64,000 bases of DNA from Lolliginicoccus lacisalsi. Its GTDB lineage: Bacteria; Actinomycetota; Actinomycetes; Mycobacteriales; Mycobacteriaceae. The stretch covers positions 1-64,000 of the forward strand of contig NZ_JACYWE010000008.1 of assembly GCF_014841105.1 (NCBI RefSeq), written 5' to 3'. Below, one piece after another: positions 18,622-27,601 of the stretch. A program made the position numbers and the translations under genes. Every line of letters starts with the position of its first letter. Positions within the stretch are counted from its first letter, which is position 1. The notes under the pieces were generated by a model. It was given only the letters and a program-made list of their open reading frames with translations. It was not told the DNA's origin and did no database searches.

Positions 18622-21528
18622 TTGATCGCGGTTCTGGTAGCGCATGCGCTCGCCGCCCTCATCGCGCCGGTCCTGGTTCGGTTCCTGGGCAGGAACGCGT
18701 TCCTTGTTCTGTCGCTCGTGCCGCTCGCGAGCCTGGCCTGGGTGGTGACGCGCTTCTCGAGCCCGCACCGCGTCTCGATCCCATGGTCCCCCGAGCTGGG
18801 GCTGGGCATCGATCTGTGGTTCGACCGGCTGACCGCGATCATGGCGTGCATCGTGCTGGGAGTCGGTGCGCTGGTGCTGGTGTACTGCGCGCGCTACTTC
18901 CCCGCCTCGGCGGTGCGGCTCGGCTCGTTCTCGGCGTACCTCGTGGCATTCGCTGGCGCGATGTTCGGGATCGTCACCTCCGACAACATGCTGTTGCTGT
19001 TCGTCTTCTGGGAGGCCACCACCGTCCTGTCCTTCCTGCTCGTGGGGTACAAGCAGGAGAAGCTGGAAAGCCGCCGCGCGGCGACCAAAGCGTTGCTCGT
19101 CACCACTTTTGGCGGGCTCGCGATGCTCGTCGGCATCATCATCCTCAGCCAGTCGACGGGCAGCTACCTGGTCTCCGAACTGCTTGCCGACCCTCCCTCG
19201 GGCCGCTTGGTGGACGTGGCGCTGGTCCTCGTCATCGTGGGCGCGCTGTCGAAGTCCGCCATCATCCCGATGCACTTCTGGCTGCCCGCGGCGATGGCGG
19301 CACCGACCCCGGTCAGCGCCTACCTTCATGCCGCGGCAATGGTGAAGGCGGGAGTATTCCTCGTCGCGCTCCTCGCCCCCGCGTTCGCCGATGCCTCCAC
19401 CTGGCGCCCGCTGATCATCACCCTCGGCGCCCTGTCGATGGTGCTGGCCGGCTGGCGGGCGCTGCGCGAGTTCGACCTGAAGCTCATCCTCGCTTTTGGC
19501 ACAGTGAGCCAGCTCGGTTTCCTCATGGTGCTCGCGGGCCTGGGCACCCGCCATGCCGCGCTCGCCGCGATCGCGCTGGTCATCGCGCACGCCCTGTTCA
19601 AGGGAACATTGTTCCTCGTCGTCGGCATCATCGACCGCTGCACCGGCACTCGCGACGTCCGCAAGCTGTGGGGCCTGGGCAGGCGCTCGCCCGTGCTGGC
19701 CCTGATCGCTGCGCTCGCCGCCGCGAGCATGGCTGGCCTGCCCCCGTTCCTCGGCTTCTACGGCAAGGAGACCGCCTTCACCGCCATCTCGGAGACCGAG
19801 GTCCTGCCGCCGGTGCTGCGCTGGGCGACACTCGTTGCCGTGGTGCGCGGCTCGGTGTTCACCGTGGCCTACAGCCTCCGGTTCGTCTCGGGCGCGTTCG
19901 CGAGCAAGCACCACCGGGAACCGAGCACCGCGGTCGCCGAGATGGTCCGTCCCGGAGCCCTGTTCACGCTCTCCCCCGCCGTGCTGTCGGTGGGCGGCCT
20001 TGTCGCCGGCTTCGCCACCGCCACGCTGGTCAGCGGAATGCTGCCCTACATCGACCAGTTCCCCGTCGGCCCGGAGGGAGCCAAGCCGAAGCTGGGTGGC
20101 TCGGCGCTCGCGCTCGCGCTCAGTGCCTTCGCGGTGCTCGGTGGCCTCGTCCTGTTCCTCGCGCACCGGCGGGTGAGCAAGCTTCGCTTCGAGAAACCGC
20201 CGCTCGGCAATGCGGATCGCGCCTACGATGCCGTGCTGCGGGGCGTCGACCTGCTCGCGCAGCGCGTCACCGGTGCCACCCAGCGGGGCTCGCTGCCGTT
20301 CACGCAGGCGGTGATCCTCGCCACGGTCATCTGGCTTCCCGCGCTGACCCTGATCATCTGGAACGACTGGGCGATCGCCCCGCAGGGCAACCTCGGCTCC
20401 CCGGTGCAGATCGGGGTCGGGGCCGCGATGGCGATCGCGGCGATCACCGCCACCAGGGTCAGCAACCGGCTCAGCGGCATCCTGCTCATCGGCGTCACCG
20501 GCTACGGCACTGCCGCCATCTTCGCCCTCCACGGCGCTCCCGACCTAGCCCTGACACAGGTCGTGGTCGAGACTTTGACGCTGGTGATCTTCGTGCTGCT
20601 GCTGCGCAAGCTGCCCGCCGAGCCGCCGCGCACGAGCGCGACCGGCCACCATGCCATCCGAGCCCTGCTCGGAATCGGGTCCGGGCTGCTGGTGCTCGTC
20701 GTCGGATTGCTCGCGGTGAGCACCCGATCCGAGGTCCCCGTCGCGAGCTACCTCCCCTACCTCGCGTACGAGGAGGGCAACGGCGCCAACATCGTCAACG
20801 TCGTGCTCGTGGATATCCGCGCCTGGGACACGCTCGGGGAGATCAGCGTGCTGCTCGTCGCCGCCACGGGCATCGCTAGCCTCATCTTCCGCAACCGCCG
20901 GTTCGGCAGTGCCCCCCGGATATCCGATGCCCCCGCCTCGGCGCATCGCGAGCTGCACTCATCCTTCGCGGACGAGGACTTCAGCGAGGAACAACTGCCC
21001 GAGGTCGCGGCGATGCCTGCCCGGCGCCACCTGCAATACACCGAGATCGTGTGGTTGCGCGGCTCCGAGCTGCGGAACCCGCGCAATCGCTCCTACGTGC
21101 TCGAGGTGACCACCCGGCTGTTGTTCCCCGCGATGATGGTGCTCTCGGTGTACTTCCTGTTCGCCGGCCACAACGCTCCCGGAGGGGGCTTCGCCGGCGG
21201 GCTCGTCGCGGGCCTCGCCCTGGTGCTGCGCTACCTGGCCGGGGGCAAGTACGAGCTCGGGGAATCCGTTCCCATCGATGCTGGACGCATCCTCGGCGTC
21301 GGCCTCGGCATCGCGACCACCGTCGCCCTGGTCTCGCTGGTCGCCGGGGCGCCCGTGCTGTCCTCGGCCACCTGGTACCTCGCCCTCCCGGTATTCGGCG
21401 AGATCAAGCTGGTCAGTGCCCTGTTCTTCGACATCGGCGTGTACCTGCTGGTGATCGGCCTCGTCGTCGATGTGCTGCGCAGCCTGGGCGCGCGCCTGGA
21501 TTCACGGATCGAGGTGGAGCGCCAATGA
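18622..21528 (+). CDS. mnhA: Na+/H+ antiporter subunit A fused to subunit B (MnhAB/MrpAB)
   Basis: About 968 aa. The N-terminal two thirds is the NADH-quinone oxidoreductase NuoL-like antiporter core (LLFVFWEATTVLSFLLVGYK, SAIIPMHFWLPAAMAAPTPVSAYLHAAAMVKAG, LAFGTVSQLGFL, AHALFKGTLFLVVG). The C-terminal part (after about residue 810, with LFAGHNAPGGGFAGGLVAG) is the MnhB domain, fused here as in many actinobacteria. First gene of a six-gene operon whose proteins form one membrane complex exchanging Na+ or other cations for protons. Start placed at the TTG at 18622 with GGAG 6 nt before it; a TTG at 18616 is in frame. Confidence 0.93.
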   Translation: MIAVLVAHALAALIAPVLVRFLGRNAFLVLSLVPLASLAWVVTRFSSPHRVSIPWSPELGLGIDLWFDRLTAIMACIVLGVGALVLVYCARYFPASAVRLGSFSAYLVAFAGAMFGIVTSDNMLLLFVFWEATTVLSFLLVGYKQEKLESRRAATKALLVTTFGGLAMLVGIIILSQSTGSYLVSELLADPPSGRLVDVALVLVIVGALSKSAIIPMHFWLPAAMAAPTPVSAYLHAAAMVKAGVFLVALLAPAFADASTWRPLIITLGALSMVLAGWRALREFDLKLILAFGTVSQLGFLMVLAGLGTRHAALAAIALVIAHALFKGTLFLVVGIIDRCTGTRDVRKLWGLGRRSPVLALIAALAAASMAGLPPFLGFYGKETAFTAISETEVLPPVLRWATLVAVVRGSVFTVAYSLRFVSGAFASKHHREPSTAVAEMVRPGALFTLSPAVLSVGGLVAGFATATLVSGMLPYIDQFPVGPEGAKPKLGGSALALALSAFAVLGGLVLFLAHRRVSKLRFEKPPLGNADRAYDAVLRGVDLLAQRVTGATQRGSLPFTQAVILATVIWLPALTLIIWNDWAIAPQGNLGSPVQIGVGAAMAIAAITATRVSNRLSGILLIGVTGYGTAAIFALHGAPDLALTQVVVETLTLVIFVLLLRKLPAEPPRTSATGHHAIRALLGIGSGLLVLVVGLLAVSTRSEVPVASYLPYLAYEEGNGANIVNVVLVDIRAWDTLGEISVLLVAATGIASLIFRNRRFGSAPRISDAPASAHRELHSSFADEDFSEEQLPEVAAMPARRHLQYTEIVWLRGSELRNPRNRSYVLEVTTRLLFPAMMVLSVYFLFAGHNAPGGGFAGGLVAGLALVLRYLAGGKYELGESVPIDAGRILGVGLGIATTVALVSLVAGAPVLSSATWYLALPVFGEIKLVSALFFDIGVYLLVIGLVVDVLRSLGARLDSRIEVERQ

Positions 21529-22031
21529 CCACGAGCATCGGCATGCTGGTCATCGCGAGCATCCTGTTCGGATGCGGCGTGTACCTGGTGATGGAGCGCA
21601 GCATCCTCAAGGCCCTCCTGGGACTGCTGCTGCTCACCAACTCAGTGAACCTGCTGCTGCTTGGCATGGGCGGGCGCTCGGGCGGGCCCCCCATCGTCGG
21701 ACGGACCTCCGAGGCGCACTCATCGATGGCGGATCCGCTGGTGCAGGCGCTGATCCTCACCGCCATCGTGATCAGCATGGGGCTGTCGGCATTCGTGATC
21801 GCGCTGATCTACCGCTCGTTCACGCTGCAGACCCGCGAGGACGTCGATGACGACGACGAGGACAAGAAGCTGCCGCGCCGCACCCGCGCCGAGGCGCCGG
21901 ACTACGAGCTGCCCAAGCCCCCGCCCCCCGTTCCCCCCGAGGGCCCGCACGGGCCACCGGTGGACGGCTCGGACACCGACTTCGATAGGGACGATTTCAA
22001 TGGCAGCAAGCAGGGAGGCGATCGCGGATGA
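21525..22031 (+). CDS. mnhC: Na+/H+ antiporter subunit C
   Basis: 168 aa. Three membrane helices of the NuoK-like fold (LLLLTNSVNLLLLGMG and DPLVQALILTAIVISMG are diagnostic), followed by an unusually long charged and Pro-rich cytosolic tail of about 65 residues with a DDDDED run and PKPPPPVPP. Starts with ATGA overlap on mnhA and ends in ATGA overlap with mnhD. Confidence 0.93.
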   Translation: MTTSIGMLVIASILFGCGVYLVMERSILKALLGLLLLTNSVNLLLLGMGGRSGGPPIVGRTSEAHSSMADPLVQALILTAIVISMGLSAFVIALIYRSFTLQTREDVDDDDEDKKLPRRTRAEAPDYELPKPPPPVPPEGPHGPPVDGSDTDFDRDDFNGSKQGGDRG

Positions 22032-23677
22032 TCAGCCCTGACCTCGCGAGCACCCTGCTTCCGCTGCCCGTGCTGCTGCCCCTGCTCGGAGCGGCCGCGT
22101 CCCTGTTCTTTGGCCGCCACTACCGGGTGCAGCGCTACATCACCCTCGCGGTGCTGTCCGCGGTCTTCATCATCGCGGCGATGCTGATGTACCTGACGGA
22201 TGCCCACGGCACCCATGCGGTGCAGGTCGGCGGCTGGGACGCGCCGATCGGCATCACGCTCGTCGCGGACCGGCTCTCCGCACTGATGCTGCTGATCTCC
22301 TCCGCGGTCCTGCTCGCGGTGCTCGTCTACGCCGTCGGCCAGGGCATCCGCGATGGCAACCACCAGCAGCCCGTGTCGATCTTCGTGCCCACCTACCTGG
22401 CATTGACCGCCGGAGTGAGCAATGCCTTCCTCGCCGGGGACCTGTTCAACCTGTTCGTGGGCTTCGAGATCCTCCTCGCCGCGAGCTTCGTGCTGCTCAC
22501 CATCGGCGGCAGCAAGGAACGCGTGCGTGCGGGCATCACCTACGTGCTCGTCTCGATGGTGTCGTCGATCATCTTCCTGCTCGGCATCGGATTCACCTCC
22601 GCCGCCGTGGGCACGCTCAACCTCGCGCACATCGCGGTCCGCATGCAGGACGTGCCCGAGGGAACCCGCACCGCCATCTTCTCCGTGCTGCTCGTGGCGT
22701 TCGGCATCAAGGCCGCGATCTTCCCGCTCTCCGGCTGGCTGCCCGACTCCTACCCCACCGCTCCGGCGCCCGTGACCGCGGTCTTCGCCGGCCTGCTCAC
22801 CAAGGTGGGCATCTACGCGATCATCCGCACCCACACGTTGATCTTCCCCAGCGGCCTGCTCGACAGCATCCTGCTCGTGGCCGCGCTCATCACCATGGTC
22901 GTCGGGATCCTTGGCGCCATCGCGCAGTCCGACATCAAGCGCTTGCTGTCGTTCACCCTCGTCAGCCACATCGGCTACATGGTGTTCGGCATCGCGCTAT
23001 CGTCCACGCTCGGGCTGTCCGGGGCGATCTACTACGCCACGCACCACATCATCGTGCAGACCACGCTGTTCCTCATCGTCGGGCTCATCGAGCGGCAAGC
23101 TGGCTCCTCCTCGCTGCGGCGCCTCGGTGGCCTCGCCAAGGCCAGCCCGCTGCTCGCGGCGATCTTCCTCGTGCCCGCCCTCAACCTCGGCGGCATCCCG
23201 CCGTTCAGCGGCTTCATCGGCAAGGTCGCGCTGCTGCAAGCAGGCGCCGACGAGGCGAGCTTCCTCGCCTGGATGCTCGTGGCCGGGAGCGCCGTCACCA
23301 GCCTGCTCACCCTCTCCGTCGTGGCGCGCATCTGGACCAAGGCGTTCTGGCGGGAACGCGCCGACGCCCCCGAGGGCCACCTTATTTCCTCCACCCCGAA
23401 CGCGCTGATCGAGGACTCCTTCGACATCAAGCTCGCCGAGCGCAAGGACGTCGGCCGCATGCCCGTGCTCATGGTGCTGCCCACGGTCGGGCTGATCGCG
23501 ATGGGCCTGGTGCTGACCGTGCTCGCGGGCCCATTCGTGGAGTTCACCTCGCGCACCGCGGCGAACCTGCGCGGCGGCACCGACTACATCAGCACCGTCC
23601 TGGGCGAGGACCAGGCCTCCCTCGATCTGCCCACCGAGCCGATCAGCGGATCCACCGTGCAAGGAGGCGATCGATGA
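22028..23677 (+). CDS. mnhD: Na+/H+ antiporter subunit D
   Basis: 549 aa. NuoM/N-like antiporter subunit with about 14 helices: GDLFNLFVGFEILLAASFVLL, KAAIFPLSGWLPDSYPTAPAPVTAVFAGLLTKVGIYA (conserved Lys and Glu/Asp positions of the proton path), LLSFTLVSHIGYM, and GIPPFSGFIGKVALL. The C-terminal region after the last core helices is hydrophilic. ATGA overlaps at both ends show tight translational coupling. Confidence 0.94.
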   Translation: MISPDLASTLLPLPVLLPLLGAAASLFFGRHYRVQRYITLAVLSAVFIIAAMLMYLTDAHGTHAVQVGGWDAPIGITLVADRLSALMLLISSAVLLAVLVYAVGQGIRDGNHQQPVSIFVPTYLALTAGVSNAFLAGDLFNLFVGFEILLAASFVLLTIGGSKERVRAGITYVLVSMVSSIIFLLGIGFTSAAVGTLNLAHIAVRMQDVPEGTRTAIFSVLLVAFGIKAAIFPLSGWLPDSYPTAPAPVTAVFAGLLTKVGIYAIIRTHTLIFPSGLLDSILLVAALITMVVGILGAIAQSDIKRLLSFTLVSHIGYMVFGIALSSTLGLSGAIYYATHHIIVQTTLFLIVGLIERQAGSSSLRRLGGLAKASPLLAAIFLVPALNLGGIPPFSGFIGKVALLQAGADEASFLAWMLVAGSAVTSLLTLSVVARIWTKAFWRERADAPEGHLISSTPNALIEDSFDIKLAERKDVGRMPVLMVLPTVGLIAMGLVLTVLAGPFVEFTSRTAANLRGGTDYISTVLGEDQASLDLPTEPISGSTVQGGDR

Positions 23678-24231
23678 CACGCGACCTGCTCCGCAAGCTC
23701 GCCTCCGTGGTGTGGCTCGCGGTGGTCTGGGTGCTGCTCTGGGGGGACCCCGCCCCCGGAACGATCCTCGCCGGCGTCATCGTCGGCCTCGGCATCGTCT
23801 ACCTGCTTCCGCTCCCCCGCATCCCCGTCGGCGGTACCATCCACCCGATCTCGTTCATCATTCTCAATCTGGTCATCGCGGGCCTCTTGGTTCGCGCCAC
23901 CATCGGGGTGTCGTGGCTCGTGCTCAAGCCCGGTCCGCCGCCGCGCAGCGCGTTCCTCAAGCGTCGCGTGGACATCAGGTCCGACCTCGTGCTGACCTTG
24001 CTCGTCGATGCGCTCAGCCTCATACCCGGCAGCCTCGTCATGCAGGTCGACAAGGTGCAGCGCGTGGTCTACGTGCACGTCCTCGATGTCCGCGATAAGA
24101 AGGCGATCACCAAGTTCCACCGGGATACCGACCTGCTGGAGAAGTGGTTCGTGCGAGCCTTCGAGCGCCGCGACGAGTGGCGCGAGACCACCTCGGACGA
24201 GGGCACGGACCAAGGGAGGCTGCACCAATGA
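23674..24231 (+). CDS. mnhE: Na+/H+ antiporter subunit E
   Basis: 185 aa. Two or three N-terminal helices, then a soluble domain. Conserved points: WVLLWGDPAPGTILAGVIVGL, a middle helix PISFIILNLVIAGLLVRATIGV, and the DLVLTLLVDALSLIPGSLVMQVD block that defines MnhE. Overlaps mnhD and mnhF by ATGA. Confidence 0.92.
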   Translation: MTRDLLRKLASVVWLAVVWVLLWGDPAPGTILAGVIVGLGIVYLLPLPRIPVGGTIHPISFIILNLVIAGLLVRATIGVSWLVLKPGPPPRSAFLKRRVDIRSDLVLTLLVDALSLIPGSLVMQVDKVQRVVYVHVLDVRDKKAITKFHRDTDLLEKWFVRAFERRDEWRETTSDEGTDQGRLHQ

Positions 24232-24530
24232 CACTGCTGCTCGGGCTCAGCGGCGGCATGCTCGTCCTGGCAACCCTCATCTCCTCCTACCGGCTCGTCC
24301 GCGGGCCCAACAGCCTTGATCGGCTCGTGGCGATCGACATGATCGTAGCCCTGATGATCTGCGGGCTCGCGATCTGGACGATCCACACCCGCGACACCAC
24401 CATCGTGCCCGCCATCGTGGTCCTCGCCCTGCTCGGGTTCGTTGGCTCCATCTCGGTAACGCGCTACCGAGTTCCCGACCACAAGATCGAGCAGCCCGCG
24501 GGCGCCACTGCGGAGGAGGCCAGCTCATGA
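24228..24530 (+). CDS. mnhF: Na+/H+ antiporter subunit F
   Basis: 100 aa, three helices. The motif YRLVRGPNSLDRLVAIDMI followed by a third helix VVLALLGFVGSISVTRY is typical of MnhF. Overlaps mnhE by ATGA and mnhG by 4 nt. Confidence 0.92.
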   Translation: MTLLLGLSGGMLVLATLISSYRLVRGPNSLDRLVAIDMIVALMICGLAIWTIHTRDTTIVPAIVVLALLGFVGSISVTRYRVPDHKIEQPAGATAEEASS

Positions 24531-24853
24531 TGATCCTCGCGGGAATGCTCGCTCTTGCCGGATCAGCTCTTGGGCTCATCGCCGCGATCGGGGTGGTCCG
24601 CTTCCCTGACACGCTTGCCCGCATGCACGCCGCCACCAAGCCACAGATCGTGGGGCTGATCCTGACGCTCTCCGCCGCCGCGATCGCGAGCTGGGGCACC
24701 AGCGCGACCGGGATGATCGTGCTAGCGATCTTCTTCGCGTGCCTCACCATTCCCGTGGTCGGCCACCGCGTGGGACGGCTCGCGCACCGGGAAGGCCTGT
24801 TCCGCCGCGACCTGACAACGATCGACCAGATGGAGCCCAATCGCGACGACTAA
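24527..24853 (+). CDS. mnhG: Na+/H+ antiporter subunit G
   Basis: 108 aa, three helices. The VVRFPDTLARMHAATKPQIVG loop is the MnhG signature. Last gene of the operon; its stop is about 27 nt from the convergent ligase gene with no obvious hairpin between. Confidence 0.92.
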   Translation: MMILAGMLALAGSALGLIAAIGVVRFPDTLARMHAATKPQIVGLILTLSAAAIASWGTSATGMIVLAIFFACLTIPVVGHRVGRLAHREGLFRRDLTTIDQMEPNRDD

Positions 24854-24880
24854 GCGCCGCCCCGCTACCCGATTCCGGTG

Positions 24881-26029
24881 CTAGACAGTGCCCGCGCGCA
24901 GTTCCCCGACGAGCTGATCGACCACGGCCGTCATGCCGCCCGCTCGGGCAGCGGCGCGCTGTCGCTGGTAGGAGGCACCGATCCGCGGGATGTCGGCCAC
25001 GGATGCCAGCTCGGTACTGCACTCGAGCCGCTTGGCAACCGGTGCGAGCTGCTCGAGCATGCGGGAGATCTCGCCGGTGACGAGCCGCTCGGTGCAGGCA
25101 TCGTCGGTGATGATCTCGGCGTCGAGGCCATAGCGCGCTGCGCGCCATTTGTTCTCCTGCACGAGCCAGGGCGGCATCGAGGGCAACTGCTCGCCAGCGG
25201 TGAGCCGCTCGTCGAGATCCACCACGAGGCAGTGCATCAGCGCGACGAGAGCAGCGAGCTCCCGCAGGGTGGGGGTGCCATCGCACACGCGGATCTCGAT
25301 CGTGCCGAGGGCCGGGTTGGGCCGGATATCCCAGTGCAGGCCGCCGACGGACTCAATGATCCCCGTGGTGACCTGGTCCGCGGTGAACTGCTCGAACTGC
25401 TGCCACGTCTCGAACTGAAAGGGCAGCCCCGCGGTGGGAAGCTGCTGGAACAGCAGCGCCCGGGTGCTGGCGTAGCCAGTGTCCTGCCCGTCCCACATGG
25501 GCGATGAACCCGATAGCGCGAGCAGGTGCGGGTACTTCATCAGCAGGGCGTTGAGGATGGGGAACACCCTGGCCGGGTCGGACACCCCCACGTGGACGTG
25601 CACGCCCCAGATCAGCATCTGTCGCCCCCAGTACTGGCTGCGATTGATGATCTCCCGGTATTGCGGCTTGTCGGTCAGCATGTGGTCGGTCCACTGCGCG
25701 AACGGATGGGTGCCCGCGCTGAAGAAATCGAGCCCGAGCTGGTCGCCGACGGTGTGCAGCACGGCAAGGGTGTCGCTGATCTCGGTCATTGCTTGCGCGG
25801 TGGTGTCGCAGATGCCCGTGACGATCTCGACGGTGTTGCGCAGGAACTCCTTGTGCACGCGGGTGCCGGGCATGATGCCGTGCTGCGACTCGAGCAGCTC
25901 GAATACCTTCTCGGCCTGATCGGCGAGGTCCCGGGCATGGCGGTCGACGAGCGCGAGCTCCCATTCCACTCCGAGGGTGGGGCGGGGCGATCCAGCGAAG
26001 CGGAGTTCCACTCCTGCATGGAACCACAA
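24881..26029 (-). CDS. Carboxylate-amine ligase, YbdK/GCS2 family
   Basis: About 382 aa. Glutamate-cysteine ligase-2-like fold: FAGSPRPTLGVEWELALVD at the N-terminus, KEFLRNTVEIVTG, HPFAQW, GVHVHVGV, and ENKWRAARYGLDAEII in the C-terminal half. E. coli YbdK has weak glutamate-cysteine ligase activity, but mycolic-acid bacteria use mycothiol rather than glutathione, so the physiological reaction here is unknown. Start is uncertain: a TTG at 26029 abuts the upstream hairpin, and a GTG at 26011 is equally plausible. Neither has a good Shine-Dalgarno sequence. Downstream of sodC, as in mycobacteria. Confidence 0.87.
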   Translation of the reverse strand: MWFHAGVELRFAGSPRPTLGVEWELALVDRHARDLADQAEKVFELLESQHGIMPGTRVHKEFLRNTVEIVTGICDTTAQAMTEISDTLAVLHTVGDQLGLDFFSAGTHPFAQWTDHMLTDKPQYREIINRSQYWGRQMLIWGVHVHVGVSDPARVFPILNALLMKYPHLLALSGSSPMWDGQDTGYASTRALLFQQLPTAGLPFQFETWQQFEQFTADQVTTGIIESVGGLHWDIRPNPALGTIEIRVCDGTPTLRELAALVALMHCLVVDLDERLTAGEQLPSMPPWLVQENKWRAARYGLDAEIITDDACTERLVTGEISRMLEQLAPVAKRLECSTELASVADIPRIGASYQRQRAAARAGGMTAVVDQLVGELRAGTV

Positions 26030-26057
26030 GGCCGCTGCCCTGTGCAGGGCAGCGGCC
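26030..26057 (-). terminator. sodC terminator hairpin
   Basis: Perfect 13-bp inverted repeat (GGCCGCTGCCCTG and complement) with only 2 nt between the arms, just after the sodC stop and directly before the ligase start region. A short TTG follows, no T tract. Confidence 0.75.
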
Positions 26058-26074
26058 TCGGTGCTTGCTGGTTG

Positions 26075-26821
26075 CTACTGGATGACGCCGCAGGCGACCC
26101 GGCCGCCCGCATCGCCGGTGTTGCGGGTCTGCTCATCGGGCTCGGCCCCGCCGGTGTAGCGCTCGGGGATGTTGCCGAAGTTATCAGGACCCTCGTGGAT
26201 CATGATCGAGGTGCCCTCGCCGATCAGGAGGTCATCGATGGTGACCCGATCGGTCAGGGTGACCAGCTCGCCGGTCCCGTCCTCGAGGACGTACAGCGAG
26301 GTGAGGTCACCGCTCATGCCGGTGCCACTGTGGGTCGCGCCCTCGAGCTGGAGGTGCCCGCCAGCGGAGAGGAAGTCACCGGTGCTGTCGCCGTCAGGGG
26401 CCTCGCTATCGGGCTCGCACACACCGAACTCGTGGATGTGCATGCCCTTGAAGCCCGGGGACAACACCTCGGAGTCGGCGTCGACGACGACACGGATCTC
26501 GAGGTGGTCAGCGCTCTCGCTGATGGTGACGTTGCCGACGGAGGTGCCGTCGGCCGAGTTCAACGTGGTGCGCACCGTTCGGGACGGGCCTTCCGAGGAG
26601 TCCTCGGAGTGGTCGTCGTCCTCGCCGTGGCCCGCTGGAGCGGGGGAACCCGTCCAGACCGGCGGCGCGGTGTATTCCTCGGTGCTGTCACTGGGCTCCT
26701 CGAACGGGGCCGCGCAGCCACTGAGCACGAGCGCTCCCGCTGCGAGCGCGCCGGCGACCAGCCCAGGCTTGCGCAAGGCGGAACCCCGCCGGAGAACGAA
26801 GTGCCGTGCAGGTGAGGCCAT
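26075..26821 (-). CDS. sodC: Lipoprotein Cu,Zn superoxide dismutase
   Basis: 248 aa. Signal peptide with lipobox LSGC (Cys36), so anchored outside the membrane. A Glu/Ser/Asp-rich linker precedes the dismutase domain. Metal ligands are visible in GMHIHEFGVC (two His), SAGGHLQLEGATHSG (His residues, with the zinc-site Asp in MSGDL) and SIMIHEGPDNFG. The second cysteine of the conserved disulfide lies in GGRVACGVI. Start ATG at 26821 is supported by AAAGGAG 8 nt upstream. Protects the envelope against superoxide. Upstream lies the LytR_C gene, downstream a strong terminator. Confidence 0.95.
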   Translation of the reverse strand: MASPARHFVLRRGSALRKPGLVAGALAAGALVLSGCAAPFEEPSDSTEEYTAPPVWTGSPAPAGHGEDDDHSEDSSEGPSRTVRTTLNSADGTSVGNVTISESADHLEIRVVVDADSEVLSPGFKGMHIHEFGVCEPDSEAPDGDSTGDFLSAGGHLQLEGATHSGTGMSGDLTSLYVLEDGTGELVTLTDRVTIDDLLIGEGTSIMIHEGPDNFGNIPERYTGGAEPDEQTRNTGDAGGRVACGVIQ

Positions 26822-26891
26822 CACTAAAGCTCCTTTGGACAAACCACGAGGTGGATCGAGATCGATCAACGCACATCACAGCATATCGGCA

Positions 26892-26920
26892 CGCCATCGC
26901 CGGTGATGCACCGGATGGCG
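26892..26920 (-). terminator. Hairpin after the LytR_C gene
   Basis: Inverted repeat CGCCAT..CCGGTG / CACCGG ATGGCG with a 2-nt bulge and a 3-nt loop, ending 3 nt from the stop of the LytR_C gene. Confidence 0.65.
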
Positions 26921-26922
26921 AA

Positions 26923-27588
26923 CTATCCCGTGAGGACAACGACGATGCCGCTGGGCTGGCCCGCGAGCGCACCGATGCGGGCGGAGACCTGGGCACCGAT
27001 CTGTGCGGCGATCTCCTCGGCCAGGGCGCGCTCGGCGGGCGATCCATAGAACACCGTGGTCGCGCCCAGGGCCGTCTCGCTGAAGTTGCCGACGGTACCG
27101 ACCTGCCAGCCTGCTCCGCGCAGCGTGTCGGCGGTACGCGCTGCCAGGCCCGCGACCGTGCTGTTGTTGAGGACGTGCACCTGGGTGGCGGTCGCGGGCG
27201 GCGGGGCCAGCTCGGTGGTCGTGGCCGCGGCATCATCGTCGTCGGCGCCCGCCTCCGTTCCGTCCTCGTCCGCTGCGCCGCTGGCGTCATCATCACCAGC
27301 GGGCTCGCCGGTCCCGCGATCACTGCCCTGCTGCTGGGCCTCGCGATCCGCCGCTGCCTGCGCCTCATCGCCGGGCGCGGCGTCCTCGTCCTCAGCGTCC
27401 TCGGCAGTCGTGGCTGCAACGGAGGAGCCGACCGCGCTCGTCGCGGAGGCGGAAGCCGCGTCATTGCCACCACCTGGCTCCCGCAGCACGAGCGCGCCGA
27501 TGACAAAGAACACCACTGCGGCTGATATCAGCATGAACGCGAAAGAGCGCAGTGGCAGCGTGCTCGTGCCTGGATTCGGATTGCCCAT
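26923..27588 (-). CDS. Membrane-anchored LytR C-terminal domain protein
   Basis: 221 aa. A short cytoplasmic N-terminus, one membrane helix (about residues 16-35: FAFMLISAAVVFFVIGALVL), a long Ala/Asp/Glu-rich extracytoplasmic linker, and a C-terminal LytR_C domain (VHVLNNSTVAGLAARTADTLRGAGW, TVFYGSPAERALAEEIA). The same gene next to a DUF3263 gene and sodC is known in mycobacteria (Rv0431/Rv0430). The role of the isolated LytR_C domain is probably in the envelope but unknown. Start supported by GGAG 6 nt before the ATG. Confidence 0.85.
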   Translation of the reverse strand: MGNPNPGTSTLPLRSFAFMLISAAVVFFVIGALVLREPGGGNDAASASATSAVGSSVAATTAEDAEDEDAAPGDEAQAAADREAQQQGSDRGTGEPAGDDDASGAADEDGTEAGADDDDAAATTTELAPPPATATQVHVLNNSTVAGLAARTADTLRGAGWQVGTVGNFSETALGATTVFYGSPAERALAEEIAAQIGAQVSARIGALAGQPSGIVVVLTG

Positions 27589-27601
27589 CAGCTTCTCCCC
27601 A

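Noticed and set aside
18562-20532. 656-aa open frame on the minus strand
   Set aside because: Antisense to mnhA, very Arg/Glu/Gly-rich with no domain.
24881-26029. True glutathione-synthesis glutamate-cysteine ligase
   Set aside because: Family match only; mycolic-acid bacteria use mycothiol and no glutathione synthetase is nearby, so the specific activity is left open.
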